Positions 16,396-24,852 are shown, numbered from the stretch's first letter. The stretch: DNA of 64,000 nt from an uncultured Sphingomonas sp. (GCF_934560975.1 NZ_CAKTFO010000007.1:61015-125014), one strand, 5' to 3'. The notes: generated by a model not told the origin, from the sequence alone. Made by a program: numbers and translations.

Positions 16396-17162
16396 TGCGT
16401 ATCCTGGTCACCAACGACGATGGCATCGGCGCGGCCGGCATCCACCTGCTGGAGGAGGTTGCGCGCGGCTTTTCCGAGGACGTCACCGTGGTCGCGCCGG
16501 CGGAGGAGCAATCGGGCAAGGGCCGCTCGCTGACGATCAGCCAGCCGATGCGGCTGCGGACCTTCGACGACCGTCACCATGCGGTGACGGGCACACCGAC
16601 CGACGCCGTGATCGCGGCACTGGCGCTGATCATGAAGGACAATCCGCCCGACCTGATCCTGTCCGGCATCAATCGCGGGTCCAACCTGGCCGAGGACGTC
16701 AGCTATTCCGGCACGGTCGCGGCCGCGATGGAGGGCGCGCTGGCCGGCATTCCCGCGATCGCGCTGAGCCAGGTCGATGCGCGGCCGGGCATGGGCGACA
16801 CCGTCCCCTTCTCCGCCGCGGAAGCCTGGGCCAGGACCGCACTGGAGCCGCTGATCGCGGGTCTCGGCGACTGGACGCCCAACACGCTGGTCAACATCAA
16901 CTTCCCGGCGATCGATCCGGAGGCGGTGAAGGGCATCCGGGTCGTGCGCCAGGGCCTGCGCGATTATGGCGACCCGCAGCTGGAGAAGAGCACCGACCCG
17001 CGCGGCTATGATTATTACTGGCTGAACGTGGGCCGGGTGAAGCACCAGAGCGTCGCCACCGACCTGGAATTGTCCGACCGAGGGTATGTCACCGTCACCC
17101 CGCTCCACCTCGACATGACCCACGCGGCGTCGATGGCCCGGCTGGAGAGCCTGTACCGGTGA
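16395..17162 (+). CDS. surE: 5'/3'-nucleotidase SurE
   Basis: A 255-residue metal-dependent phosphatase acting on nucleoside monophosphates, often linked with stationary-phase survival. The metal-binding start MRILVTNDDG (Asp8, Asp9), the SGKGRSLT loop with its conserved Ser, and SGINRGSN (Asn) are all visible, as is the DYYWLN stretch near the C-terminus. The ATG at 16395 overlaps the serS stop; the surE stop overlaps the GTG start of the following LysM/M23 gene. Confidence 0.97.
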   Translation: MRILVTNDDGIGAAGIHLLEEVARGFSEDVTVVAPAEEQSGKGRSLTISQPMRLRTFDDRHHAVTGTPTDAVIAALALIMKDNPPDLILSGINRGSNLAEDVSYSGTVAAAMEGALAGIPAIALSQVDARPGMGDTVPFSAAEAWARTALEPLIAGLGDWTPNTLVNINFPAIDPEAVKGIRVVRQGLRDYGDPQLEKSTDPRGYDYYWLNVGRVKHQSVATDLELSDRGYVTVTPLHLDMTHAASMARLESLYR

Positions 17163-18130
17163 GGACCGGGCTCGCCCCGCTCGCGCTGCTGCTGATCGCG
17201 GCGGCGCCGAAGCCGGACAGCGAGCCCCCGCCGGTTTGGGAGGTCAAGGCCGCCACCCCCGCCGCGCGCGACGTGGCGGCGCGGACCTATGTCGTAAAGC
17301 CGGGCGAGACGCTGAGCCATGTGGCGATGCGGACCGGCGCCAGCGAGGAGGCGATCGCGCGGGCGAACCGGATCGATCCGCCCTTTTCCGTCTGGAGCGG
17401 CCGGCGGCTGAAGATCCCGGCCGGGCGCTATCACACCGTAGGCAAGGGCGAGAGCGGCATCGCCATCGCCCGCGCCTATGGCGTCGACTGGTCGCGCATC
17501 GCCACGCTCAACCACCTGAAGGAGCCCTACCTGCTGCGCGCCGGTCAGCGGCTGATGATCCCGAGCAGCAAGGAGGTGGCGAAGATGACGCTGGAACAGC
17601 GCGCCGCCGCCTTCACCATCGACATCGACGATCTGGTCACCGGCAGCGAGCCGGCCCTGGCCGAACAGGCGAAACCCGCCGCCCCCACCCGCTCCGCCGC
17701 GCGCAAGCTGCCGCCGACCGTTGCGGTGAGCGAGCCGGCGCGGGCCTTTGCCGGCCGCTTCGCCTGGCCGCTGCCGGGCAAGGTGATCGGCCGCTTCGGC
17801 CAATATGCCGGCGGCGGGCGCAATGACGGAATCGATATCGCAACCGCGATCGGGATGCCGGTGCGCGCGGCGGCGGACGGGGTTGTGGCCTTTGCCGGTC
17901 CGCTCGGCGGGTTCGGCCAGCTGGTCCTGATCCGGCATGGCGAAGGCTGGCTGACCGCCTATGGCTATGCCGACAGGGTGATGGTGCGGCGGGGCCAGTC
18001 GGTCAGCCGGGGCGACACGATCGCGCGCGCCGGGGCCAGCGGCAGCGCCCGCCGGCCGCAGCTGCATTTCGAGGTGCGCGAGGGGCGCCGCCCGGTCGAC
18101 CCCCTCCGCCTGCTGCCGGGGCAGGAATGA
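17159..18130 (+). CDS. NlpD-like LysM/degenerate M23 protein
   Basis: A 323-residue exported protein: N-terminal hydrophobic signal (LAPLALLLIAAAP), LysM repeats at about 43-87 and 90-135, a Pro/Ala linker, and a C-terminal M23/LytM domain from about 206. The catalytic metal site is broken. The first His of HxxxD is Asn222 (RNDGID, Asp226 kept) and the central catalytic His is replaced by Tyr (AYGYAD), while LHFEV (His303) is retained. This pattern resembles E. coli NlpD and EnvC, which do not cut peptidoglycan but activate amidases at division. The position directly after surE also matches the surE-pcm-nlpD neighbourhood of enterobacteria. GTG start overlapping the surE stop. Confidence 0.85.
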   Translation: MRTGLAPLALLLIAAAPKPDSEPPPVWEVKAATPAARDVAARTYVVKPGETLSHVAMRTGASEEAIARANRIDPPFSVWSGRRLKIPAGRYHTVGKGESGIAIARAYGVDWSRIATLNHLKEPYLLRAGQRLMIPSSKEVAKMTLEQRAAAFTIDIDDLVTGSEPALAEQAKPAAPTRSAARKLPPTVAVSEPARAFAGRFAWPLPGKVIGRFGQYAGGGRNDGIDIATAIGMPVRAAADGVVAFAGPLGGFGQLVLIRHGEGWLTAYGYADRVMVRRGQSVSRGDTIARAGASGSARRPQLHFEVREGRRPVDPLRLLPGQE

Positions 18131-19179
18131 GCGGCGGGCGTGGGCGGCCCCGGGCCCCCTCTCCGCTGCGCCGCCGGTCGGCGGTGCCGCCGTGGGTGGC
18201 GCTGGCGTGGCGGGTGTTCGCCGCCTTTGCGCTGATCGGCGTGGTGCTGGCGGTCCACTGGTTCGATCGCGTCGGGCTGCGCGACAATGTCGACGGGCAT
18301 ATCAGCTTCATCGACGTCATGTATTTCACCATGATCACCGTCACCACGGTCGGCTTCGGCGACATCGTGCCGGTGACGCCGCGCGCCCGGATGTTCGACA
18401 CGTTCGTGGTGACGCCGGTGCGGCTGTTCGTGTGGCTGATCTTTCTGGGAACCGCCTATGACTTTCTGCTCAAACGAACCTGGGAGCGTTGGCGCATGGG
18501 GGTGATCCAGAAACGGCTGTCGGGCCATGTGCTGCTGTGCGGCTATGGCACCAGCGGCAGCGCGGCGTTGCGCGAACTGGTGGCGCGCGGCACGCCCGCC
18601 CAGGACATCGTCGTTATCGACGAAGGGGCGAACGCCATCGCCGCCGCCGAAACCTGCGGCGCGAACGTGCTGGAGGGCGACGCCACCCGCAACGTCACGC
18701 TGGAGGCAGCGCGGATCGCCACCGCGCGATCGGTGATCGTGTCGGCGGGGCGCGACGACACCTCCATCCTGATCGTGCTCACCGCGCGGCGGCTGGCGCC
18801 GGACGTGCCGATCAGCGTGGTGATCCGCAACGAGGACAACGAGGCGCTGGCCCATCAGGCGGGCGCCAACACCGTCATCAATCCCGCCCACTTCGCCGGC
18901 CTGCTGCTCGCCGGATCGACCCACGGCCAGCATCTGGCCAACTACCTGTCCGACCTGGCGGCGGCGCATGGCGAGGTGGCGCTGCACCAGCGCGACGCGA
19001 GCCCGGACGACTTTGGCAAGCCGCTGGCCCACATCGCCACCGGCCTGGGCGTGCGCCTGTATCGCGGCGGCAAGGCGTATGGCTTCTGGCAGATCGAGGC
19101 CGCGCGGATCGAGCCGGGCGACCAGATCGTGGAAATCGTGCCGCAGATGGGCGACCCGCAATCATCGGCCACCGATTAG
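18127..19179 (+). CDS. Potassium channel with TrkA-N regulatory domain
   Basis: A 350-residue inner-membrane protein with two transmembrane helices (about 26-46 and 95-115) flanking a pore loop with the K+ selectivity filter TVGFGD, as in Kch/MthK-type channels. A cytoplasmic RCK/TrkA-N Rossmann domain follows (VLLCGYGTSG, Asp in VVIDEG), then a TrkA-C-like tail. It should be a two-TM ligand-gated K+ channel; the gating ligand is not evident. The ATG overlaps the preceding stop as ATGA, so it is read with the NlpD-like gene. Confidence 0.93.
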   Translation: MSGGRGRPRAPSPLRRRSAVPPWVALAWRVFAAFALIGVVLAVHWFDRVGLRDNVDGHISFIDVMYFTMITVTTVGFGDIVPVTPRARMFDTFVVTPVRLFVWLIFLGTAYDFLLKRTWERWRMGVIQKRLSGHVLLCGYGTSGSAALRELVARGTPAQDIVVIDEGANAIAAAETCGANVLEGDATRNVTLEAARIATARSVIVSAGRDDTSILIVLTARRLAPDVPISVVIRNEDNEALAHQAGANTVINPAHFAGLLLAGSTHGQHLANYLSDLAAAHGEVALHQRDASPDDFGKPLAHIATGLGVRLYRGGKAYGFWQIEAARIEPGDQIVEIVPQMGDPQSSATD

Positions 19180-19296
19180 GCAAATCCGCCGGACAGGCGT
19201 AAGATCCGGCGTCGGCGCCGACTCGTCCCTACAGGCATGACGCCGGCTGACAGCAGGTCGACCGCTGCCGCTTGTGGAGCGAGAGGAGGCTTGGCC

Positions 19297-19467
19297 ATGC
19301 GCGCCCGGACCGACGACCGAACCTATTTCCAGCAGCGCGCGGCGCAATGCCGGACCCAGGCCGAACAGGCGCGGGATCCGGCGGTGCGCCAGATTCACCT
19401 GCTATTCGCCGCCGCTTACCAAGAGCGCGCGCAGGCGGAGGAACCCGAACCCGCAATGGCTGCGTGA
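19297..19467 (+). CDS. Small conserved-type soluble protein, function unknown
   Basis: A 56-residue, charged, mostly helical protein (DDRTYFQQRAAQCRTQAEQA...). The ATG at 19297 follows a strong GAGGAGG ribosome-binding site; a longer open frame starting at 19237 has no such site. Short proteins of this type (YFxxRAxxxxxxAxxAxDPAxxxxH) recur in sphingomonad genomes. No function is known to me. It stands alone between the channel gene and the palindromic repeat region. Confidence 0.6.
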   Translation: MRARTDDRTYFQQRAAQCRTQAEQARDPAVRQIHLLFAAAYQERAQAEEPEPAMAA

Positions 19468-19930
19468 GGGGCGCGGCGCGGTTCAAGGGGGTGGCCTAAG
19501 CTGGGTGCCGCCCGGAGTGAGTCGCGCTTGATGGACCGGCGTCGGCTCAACGACTGCGGAACGCCATGGTGGCGCGATGCGGGGTCCGGTCGGTTCAGCT
19601 GATCTTTATGCTCCCGCGAAGGCGGGAGCCAGGGGCGTGAGGACGTCGTCAGGACACACGTCGTCAGGAACACACGTCGCCAGGACACACGTCGTCAGGA
19701 CACAGGGCCCCCGCCTCCGCGGGAGCACAGATTGCTTTAACGGTGGAGGGGCGATCCCGTCCCCGCAATGCAAGGTTCGGTTCTCCTCAGATAACCTCGC
19801 TGCTCCCGCAAAGATGGGAACCTAGGACTGGGAAGACGTCGCCGGGAACACAGGGCTCCCGCCTTCGCGGGAGAACAAGCTTGCGTTGACGTGGCGGGGG
19901 CGATCCCGCTTCGGTGCCTGGCTCCAGTCC
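19468..19930. repeat. Paired palindromic repeats with a 15-bp tandem array; no gene
   Basis: This 460-bp gap between convergent genes holds two palindrome pairs. Pair 1: CTCCCGC-GAAG-GCGGGAG at 19611-19628 and, in the opposite sense, CCCCCGC-CTCC-GCGGGAG at 19708-19725. Between them are four tandem copies of ACGTCGTCAGGACAC (19643-19657, 19658-19673 with one extra A, 19674-19688, 19689-19703). Pair 2: degenerate CTCCCGC-AAAG-ATGGGAA at 19803-19820 and perfect CTCCCGC-CTTC-GCGGGAG at 19856-19873, with one ACGTCGCCGGGAACAC unit before the right core. The layout resembles REP pairs (BIMEs). No protein is supported here. Confidence 0.85.
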
Positions 19931-20941
19931 CTAGTAAGCGCGGGCGACGGCGAACTCGACCGCTTCGACCAGGGCGGCCTTGGCCTGTCCGCCCGGAATC
20001 GCCGACAGGGCATCGATCGCGCGCTGGCCGTAGAGGCGGGCGCGGGCGTTGGTGTCGGCGATGGCGCCGGCGCGGTTCAGCAGGTCGGTGGCGTGGGCCA
20101 GGTCGGCGTCCGACGTGCGATGCCCCTCCATCGCCTCCCGCCAGAAGCGGCGTTCGGCGTCGTTGCCGCGCGCATGGGCCAGGATCACGGGCAACGTCAC
20201 CTTGCCGTCGCGGAAATCGTCGCCGGCATCCTTGCCCATCGTCTTGTCGTCCGACGCATAATCGATCGCGTCGTCCACCAGCTGGAACGCGATGCCGAGA
20301 TTGCGGCCATAGGCGTCCAGCGCCTGTTCGCATTCGTCCGACCGTTCCGCCACCACCGCCGCGATCCGGCAGGCGGCCGCGAACAAAGCCGCCGTCTTGG
20401 CGCCGATGATGTCGAGATAGCGTTCCTCGCCCGTCTCGATTCGGCGCTGGGCGGTCAACTGGTTGACCTCCCCTTCCGCGATCACCGCGCTGGCGTTGGA
20501 CAGGATGCGCAGCACGCGCAGGCTGCCATCCTCCACCATCAGCTCGAACGCGCGGCTGAACAGGAAATCGCCCACCAGCACGCTCGCCGAATTGCCCCAG
20601 ATCAGGTTGGCGGTGCGCCGCCCGCGCCGGGTATTGGACCCGTCCACCACATCGTCGTGCAGCAGGGTGGCGGTGTGGATGAACTCCACGGCGGCGGCCA
20701 GCTTGTGGTGGCGCGTGCCCTGGTAATCGAGCAGGCGGGCGCAGGCGAGCGTCAGCATCGGCCGCATTCGTTTGCCGCCACCCGTAATCAGGTGACCGGC
20801 CAGTTCGGGGATGAGCGGCACATCCGACTGCATCCGCGCCAGAATGACGCTGTTGACCTGATTCATATCCGCCGTGACCAGCCCGATCATGGGATCGAGC
20901 GAGGGCGGCGTTTCGCGATGAAGCGGCGTGACCGTTGCCAT
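19931..20941 (-). CDS. ispB: Polyprenyl (probably decaprenyl) diphosphate synthase
   Basis: A 336-residue all-helical trans-prenyltransferase that makes the long isoprenoid tail for ubiquinone. Both Asp-rich Mg-binding motifs are present: LLHDDVVD (first) and QLVDDAIDY (second); GGGKRMRP near the N-terminus is also typical. Small residues before the first motif fit a long-chain product, and Q-10 is usual in sphingomonads, so decaprenyl is likely; the length cannot be read with certainty. The ATG at 20939-20941 is chosen; the frame extends upstream but is out of family register there. Divergent from chorismate mutase. Confidence 0.95.
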   Translation of the reverse strand: MATVTPLHRETPPSLDPMIGLVTADMNQVNSVILARMQSDVPLIPELAGHLITGGGKRMRPMLTLACARLLDYQGTRHHKLAAAVEFIHTATLLHDDVVDGSNTRRGRRTANLIWGNSASVLVGDFLFSRAFELMVEDGSLRVLRILSNASAVIAEGEVNQLTAQRRIETGEERYLDIIGAKTAALFAAACRIAAVVAERSDECEQALDAYGRNLGIAFQLVDDAIDYASDDKTMGKDAGDDFRDGKVTLPVILAHARGNDAERRFWREAMEGHRTSDADLAHATDLLNRAGAIADTNARARLYGQRAIDALSAIPGGQAKAALVEAVEFAVARAY

Positions 20942-21043
20942 GGGTCGGCCCTGTAGGCGCTCGCACGCGCCATGCGCAAGCGCATGGGTTGCGTCACACG
21001 GTCCCCGCCCGCAAGAAGGCGCCGATCCAGCAAGGGGAACGAC

Positions 21044-21328
21044 GTGGCCGACGCACAGCTCGACGAATATCGCCAAAGCATCGACAATATCGACGCCGCG
21101 CTGATCTTCCTGCTGGCGGAACGGTTCAAGGTGACGCAGGCGGTGGGACGGCACAAGGCGGCGGCCGGCCTGCCGCCCGCCGATCCGGGCCGCGAGGCGG
21201 CGCAAGTCGCGCGGCTGCGCGCGCTGGCGCAATCGGCCAAGCTGGACCCCGATTTTTCGGAGAAGTTCCTGCGCTTCGTGATCGACGAGGTGATCCGCCA
21301 CCACGAACGGGTGCGCGACCAAGCCTGA
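21044..21328 (+). CDS. Chorismate mutase (AroQ class)
   Basis: A 94-residue all-helical AroQ-type enzyme that turns chorismate into prephenate for Phe/Tyr synthesis. It shows the helix-1 Arg (LDEYRQSIDNID), the catalytic Lys region (RFKVTQAVGRHKA) and a C-terminal helix (EKFLRFVIDEVIRHHERV). It is a stand-alone mutase, not fused to a dehydratase. The GTG at 21044 is chosen because GGGGAA lies just upstream; the longer frame adds an unlikely Arg-rich extension. Confidence 0.9.
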   Translation: MADAQLDEYRQSIDNIDAALIFLLAERFKVTQAVGRHKAAAGLPPADPGREAAQVARLRALAQSAKLDPDFSEKFLRFVIDEVIRHHERVRDQA

Positions 21329-21337
21329 TCGGGCCCC

Positions 21338-21739
21338 TTACAGCAGCCCGAGCGCGCGAAAGCTGCTGACCCGATCGCCCGCAAAGATCAGGTGGTCGAT
21401 CAGGTGGAAGTCCAGCGCACGCGCCACATCCGCCAGCCGGCGGGTGGCCGCGCGATCGGCGGCACTTGGCTCCGGATCGCCGGACGGATGGTTATGCGCG
21501 ACGATCAGTCCGCTCGCGCGCAGGCGAAAGGCTTCCTCGAAAATGCGGGGCAAGGGCAGGTCCACCGCGCTTGCGCTTGCGTCAGACATGAGGCGCAGGC
21601 CGAGCAGACGCGCGTGTCGGTTCAGAAAGGCAAGGCATAGCCGTTCGTGGGTCAAACCGTCGAACAGATCGGCGAATAGCCCCACGGCGACGCGAGTATC
21701 CGCGACCTCCACGCTGATGCTGTGGGGAACACAAAGCAC
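21338..21739 (-). CDS. Stand-alone JAB-domain RadC relative
   Basis: A 133-residue protein consisting of little more than the MPN/JAMM fold. The metal motif is intact (HNHPSGDPEPSAAD: HxH, Ser and Asp) with an upstream Glu candidate (IFEEAF). Typical RadC is about 220-230 residues with an N-terminal helix-hairpin-helix region; that part is missing. The only start available is the GTG at 21737-21739, as the frame has a TAA just upstream, so it was born short or truncated. The function of RadC itself is unresolved. It is convergent with the chorismate mutase gene and divergent from thyA. Confidence 0.8.
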   Translation of the reverse strand: MLCVPHSISVEVADTRVAVGLFADLFDGLTHERLCLAFLNRHARLLGLRLMSDASASAVDLPLPRIFEEAFRLRASGLIVAHNHPSGDPEPSAADRAATRRLADVARALDFHLIDHLIFAGDRVSSFRALGLL

Positions 21740-21873
21740 GCATTACCGCATCCTGGCCGATGGCAATCCGTCCAAGAGCAACCCGGTCCGGTTTGCGGGA
21801 GATCCTGGCCGGTTCATCCGAAATGGATCAGTATCATTGGCCTGATGGCCCGATCCGGCTAATCCGTGATCCC

Positions 21874-22794
21874 ATGCATTACGAGCAGCCCTATCTCGAT
21901 CTCGTCCGAACCGTGTGGGAGACGGGTGACGAGCGGAGCGACCGCACCGGCGTCGGCACGCGATCGCTGTTCGGGGCGACCATGCGGTTCGACCTGCGCG
22001 GCAATGCCATGCCCTTGCTCACCACCAAGCGGGTGGCGTGGAAGGTGGCGGCGCGCGAATTGCTGTGGTTCCTGAGCGGATCGACCAATATCCGCCCGCT
22101 GGTGGCGGACAAGGTGCATATCTGGACCGACTGGCCGCTCGCCCGCTACCGCGAGGCCACCGGCGAGAACATCGACCGCGATGCGTTCGAGGCGCGCATC
22201 CTGGCGGACGAGGATTTTGCGGCCGAATGGGGCGAACTCGGCCCGGTCTATGGCAAGCAGTGGGTCGACTGGCCGCATTACGAGGCCGCCGACATACCGG
22301 GCCTCTACAAGCCGGGCCCCGGCATCAACCAGATCGCCGCGCTGGTGGAAGGCCTGCGCACCAATCCGGCGTCACGGCGGCACATCTTCACCGGCTGGAA
22401 CGTGGCGGAGCTGGAGCAGATGGCTTTGCCCCCCTGCCACATGACCTATCAATTCCATGTCAGCGGCAACCGGCTGTCCGGCATGGTATGGCAAAGGTCG
22501 TGCGACCTGGGCCTGGGTTTCGCCTTCAACGTCTTTTCCGCGTCGCTGCTGATCGCGATGCTGGCGCAGCAATGCGAGCTGGAGCCGGGCGAGCTGATCT
22601 GGAGCGGGGGCGACGTCCACCTCTACCTCAACCACGCCCATCTGGTGGAGGAGCAGCTGTCGCGCACGCCGGAGGGCGCGCCCAAGCTGCACCTGCTGCG
22701 CCGGCCGGAGAGCATCTTCGACTATCGGATCGAGGATATTGCGGTGAGCGATTACACACCGCAGGCGCATATCGCCGCGCCGGTCGCGGTCTGA
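21874..22794 (+). CDS. thyA: Thymidylate synthase
   Basis: A 306-residue folate-dependent enzyme that methylates dUMP to dTMP. Conserved parts: RTGVGTRSLFGATMRFDLR (phosphate Arg), LPPCHMTYQF with the catalytic Cys, QRSCDLGLGFAFN, and the LYLNHAHLVEEQL dUMP-binding segment. It is about 40 residues longer than E. coli ThyA because of an insertion between about residues 75 and 130, as in some other bacteria. The ATG at 21874 was taken over an upstream in-frame start that would add 38 non-family residues. The stop codon lies 15 bases before dgoK. Confidence 0.97.
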   Translation: MHYEQPYLDLVRTVWETGDERSDRTGVGTRSLFGATMRFDLRGNAMPLLTTKRVAWKVAARELLWFLSGSTNIRPLVADKVHIWTDWPLARYREATGENIDRDAFEARILADEDFAAEWGELGPVYGKQWVDWPHYEAADIPGLYKPGPGINQIAALVEGLRTNPASRRHIFTGWNVAELEQMALPPCHMTYQFHVSGNRLSGMVWQRSCDLGLGFAFNVFSASLLIAMLAQQCELEPGELIWSGGDVHLYLNHAHLVEEQLSRTPEGAPKLHLLRRPESIFDYRIEDIAVSDYTPQAHIAAPVAV

Positions 22795-22809
22795 ACGGGA
22801 GCAGGAACA

Positions 22810-23694
22810 CTGGGCCAGGCACAATGGATCGCGGTCGACTGGGGATCGACCAACCGCCGCGCGTTCGCGATCAACGGCGACGGGGCGGTGGTCGGACGGA
22901 TGCGCGACGACAAGGGCGTGATCGCGGTGGCGCCGGGCGGCTTTCCGGCGGCGGTGGCGGAGATACGCGAGACGCTGGGCGCGCTGCCGATGATCCTGGC
23001 GGGGATGATCGGCTCCACCCGTGGATGGATCGAGGCGCCTTATCTCGACTGTCCGCTCGACCTGAACGGGCTGGCCGCCGGATTGCACGCCATCCCGGAC
23101 CAGGATTGCTTCATCGTGCCGGGGCTGCGCGACCTGGGCGATGGGCGGGCCGACGTGATGCGGGGCGAGGAGGTGCAACTGCTCGGCGCGATCGCAGCGG
23201 GACTGGCGGAGGCGGACGGACTGGCGGCGCTGCCCGGCACCCACGCCAAATGGGTGCGGACGCAAGGCGGCGCGATCACCCGTTTTCACACCACCATCAC
23301 CGGTGAGCTGTTCTCCCTGCTGCGCGGCAACGGCATATTGGCGAGCCACCTGACGGCGCAGCCCTGCTTCGGCCCGGCCTTTGTCGAAGGGGTGGAGCGG
23401 GCGCGCAGGCGGGCTCCGCTGACCGACCTGTTCCATGTGCGGGCCGGCCCGCTGCTGGGCGTGCTGACGGTGGAGGATGCCTCCTCCTATGCCAGCGGGC
23501 TGCTGATCGGCAGCGACGTGCTGAGCGGGCTCGACCTGATCGACGGGGATGAGCCGGTGGCGCTGATCGGCGCGCCGGCGCTGACCCGGCTCTATGCCGA
23601 GACGTTGCGCGCGTTCGGGCGCGAATCACGGGCGATTGACGGCGACGAGGCTTTCCTTGCCGGCATGACCGCCCTAGCGAGGCATCTGCCATGA
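22810..23694 (+). CDS. dgoK: 2-dehydro-3-deoxygalactonokinase, apparent CTG start
   Basis: A 294-residue kinase that phosphorylates 2-keto-3-deoxygalactonate to KDPGal, the substrate of the next gene. The N-terminal phosphate motif IAVDWGSTNRR and later segments (PGTHAKWV, FHTTITGELF, LLIGSDV) identify the DgoK family. The conserved N-terminus begins before any ATG, GTG or TTG. Between the thyA stop (22794) and the motif, the only near-cognate start with a good ribosome-binding site is CTG at 22810, 8 bases after GGGAG. The next GTG in frame (22888) would delete the motif. The stop overlaps the dgoA start as ATGA. Confidence 0.88.
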   Translation: MGQAQWIAVDWGSTNRRAFAINGDGAVVGRMRDDKGVIAVAPGGFPAAVAEIRETLGALPMILAGMIGSTRGWIEAPYLDCPLDLNGLAAGLHAIPDQDCFIVPGLRDLGDGRADVMRGEEVQLLGAIAAGLAEADGLAALPGTHAKWVRTQGGAITRFHTTITGELFSLLRGNGILASHLTAQPCFGPAFVEGVERARRRAPLTDLFHVRAGPLLGVLTVEDASSYASGLLIGSDVLSGLDLIDGDEPVALIGAPALTRLYAETLRAFGRESRAIDGDEAFLAGMTALARHLP

Positions 23695-24335
23695 CCCATT
23701 TCGACCATTTCCAGACCCGTTTCCGCGCCTGCCCGCTTGTCGCCATCCTGCGTGGCATCCGTCCCGAAGAGGCGATCGCCGTCGGCGAGGCGCTGGTGGA
23801 GAGCGGCATCCGCATCATCGAGGTGCCGCTGAACTCGCCCGAGCCGTTGCGCAGCATCGAGGCGATGGCCCGGCATTTCGGAGCAGAAGCGCTGATCGGC
23901 GCGGGCACCGTGCTGGCCGCCGCCGACGTGGCGCGTGTGAAGGATGCCGGCGGCGGGATCGTCGTGTCGCCGTCCGCCGACGTGGAGGTGATCGCCGCCA
24001 CCGCCGCCGCCGGCCTGGTCTCCGCCCCTGGTTATTTCACCCCGACCGAGGCGTTTGCGGCGCTGAAGGCCGGCGCGCACGTACTGAAACTGTTCCCGGC
24101 CGAGGCCGCGAGCCCCGGCGTGCTGCGCGCGCAACGGGCCGTGCTGCCCAAGGATGTGCCGATGCTGGCGGTCGGCGGGGTCACGCCGCAGACGATGGGG
24201 CCGTGGTTCGCGGCCGGGGTCAACGGCTTCGGCCTGGGTTCGGCGCTCTACAAGCCCGGCCAGAGCGCGGAGCAGGTCCGCGCCCAGGCGCGGGCCTTTG
24301 CCGACGCGCTCGCCGCCGAACCGGCCAAGGCCTGA
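23691..24335 (+). CDS. dgoA: 2-dehydro-3-deoxy-6-phosphogalactonate aldolase
   Basis: A 214-residue class I aldolase of the KDPG/KDPGal family, cleaving KDPGal to pyruvate and glyceraldehyde 3-phosphate in the De Ley-Doudoroff galactose route. Key segments: VAILRGI with the Glu of IIEVPLNSP, GAGTV, and the Schiff-base Lys in HVLKLFPAE. It is coupled to dgoK by an ATGA overlap. No galactonate dehydratase or regulator is next to the pair, so the rest of the pathway must lie elsewhere. Confidence 0.95.
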   Translation: MTHFDHFQTRFRACPLVAILRGIRPEEAIAVGEALVESGIRIIEVPLNSPEPLRSIEAMARHFGAEALIGAGTVLAAADVARVKDAGGGIVVSPSADVEVIAATAAAGLVSAPGYFTPTEAFAALKAGAHVLKLFPAEAASPGVLRAQRAVLPKDVPMLAVGGVTPQTMGPWFAAGVNGFGLGSALYKPGQSAEQVRAQARAFADALAAEPAKA

Positions 24336-24342
24336 TCGGCCG

Positions 24343-24852
24343 GTGACCTTGCGTCTTTCGTACCGCAGCGGCGCACTGGGACTTGCGCTTGCGCTCGGCG
24401 CTTGCAGCAGCGTGGTTCCGCCGGCGGCACCGCCGCCGCCTGCGCCGTCCGCTGCGCCGGTGCCCACGTCCGCCGCCAAGCCGGCCGACTGGCGCGACGT
24501 TCCGCTGACGACCGGCAGATGGAGCTATCGCCAGACCGGCGCGACCAGTGAAGCCGCGTTCGGCACGGTGGGCGCCCCGCCTGTATTCGCCATGCGCTGC
24601 GACCGGGCACGGCGCGAGGTGGCGCTGATCCGGCAGGGAGCGATCGAGGGGCAATTGACCATCCGCACCTCCTACGCGGTGCGCGCCTGGCCACTGACGA
24701 CGGGCGCGGCGACGGTGCGCGCGAGCGATCCGGCGCTGGACCAGATCGCGTTCAGCCGGGGGCGCTTCTCCGTCGATGCGGCAGGCCAGGCGACGCTCTA
24801 CCTGCCGGCCTGGGCCGAACCGTCGCGCGTGATCGAGGATTGCCGAACCTGA
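24343..24852 (+). CDS. Putative outer-membrane or periplasmic lipoprotein
   Basis: A 169-residue protein. The GTG at 24343, seven bases after the dgoA stop, gives a short basic start, a hydrophobic stretch and a lipobox (LALGAC, Cys as acyl anchor), followed by a Pro/Ala-rich tether (residues about 20-50) and a small globular beta-rich part (WSYRQTGATSEAAFG ... YLPAWAEPSRVIEDC). Two further Cys (FAMRCDR and EDCRT) could form a disulphide. Related lipoproteins are common in sphingomonads; no role is known to me. It may be the third gene of the dgo unit by spacing. Confidence 0.7.
   Translation: MTLRLSYRSGALGLALALGACSSVVPPAAPPPPAPSAAPVPTSAAKPADWRDVPLTTGRWSYRQTGATSEAAFGTVGAPPVFAMRCDRARREVALIRQGAIEGQLTIRTSYAVRAWPLTTGAATVRASDPALDQIAFSRGRFSVDAAGQATLYLPAWAEPSRVIEDCRT

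Noticed and set aside
19643..19703. Tandem 15-bp repeats as a possible CRISPR or phase-variation array
   Set aside because: There are no spacers, the units are head-to-tail and only four, and no cas gene is present. Treated as a repeat inside the palindrome pair.
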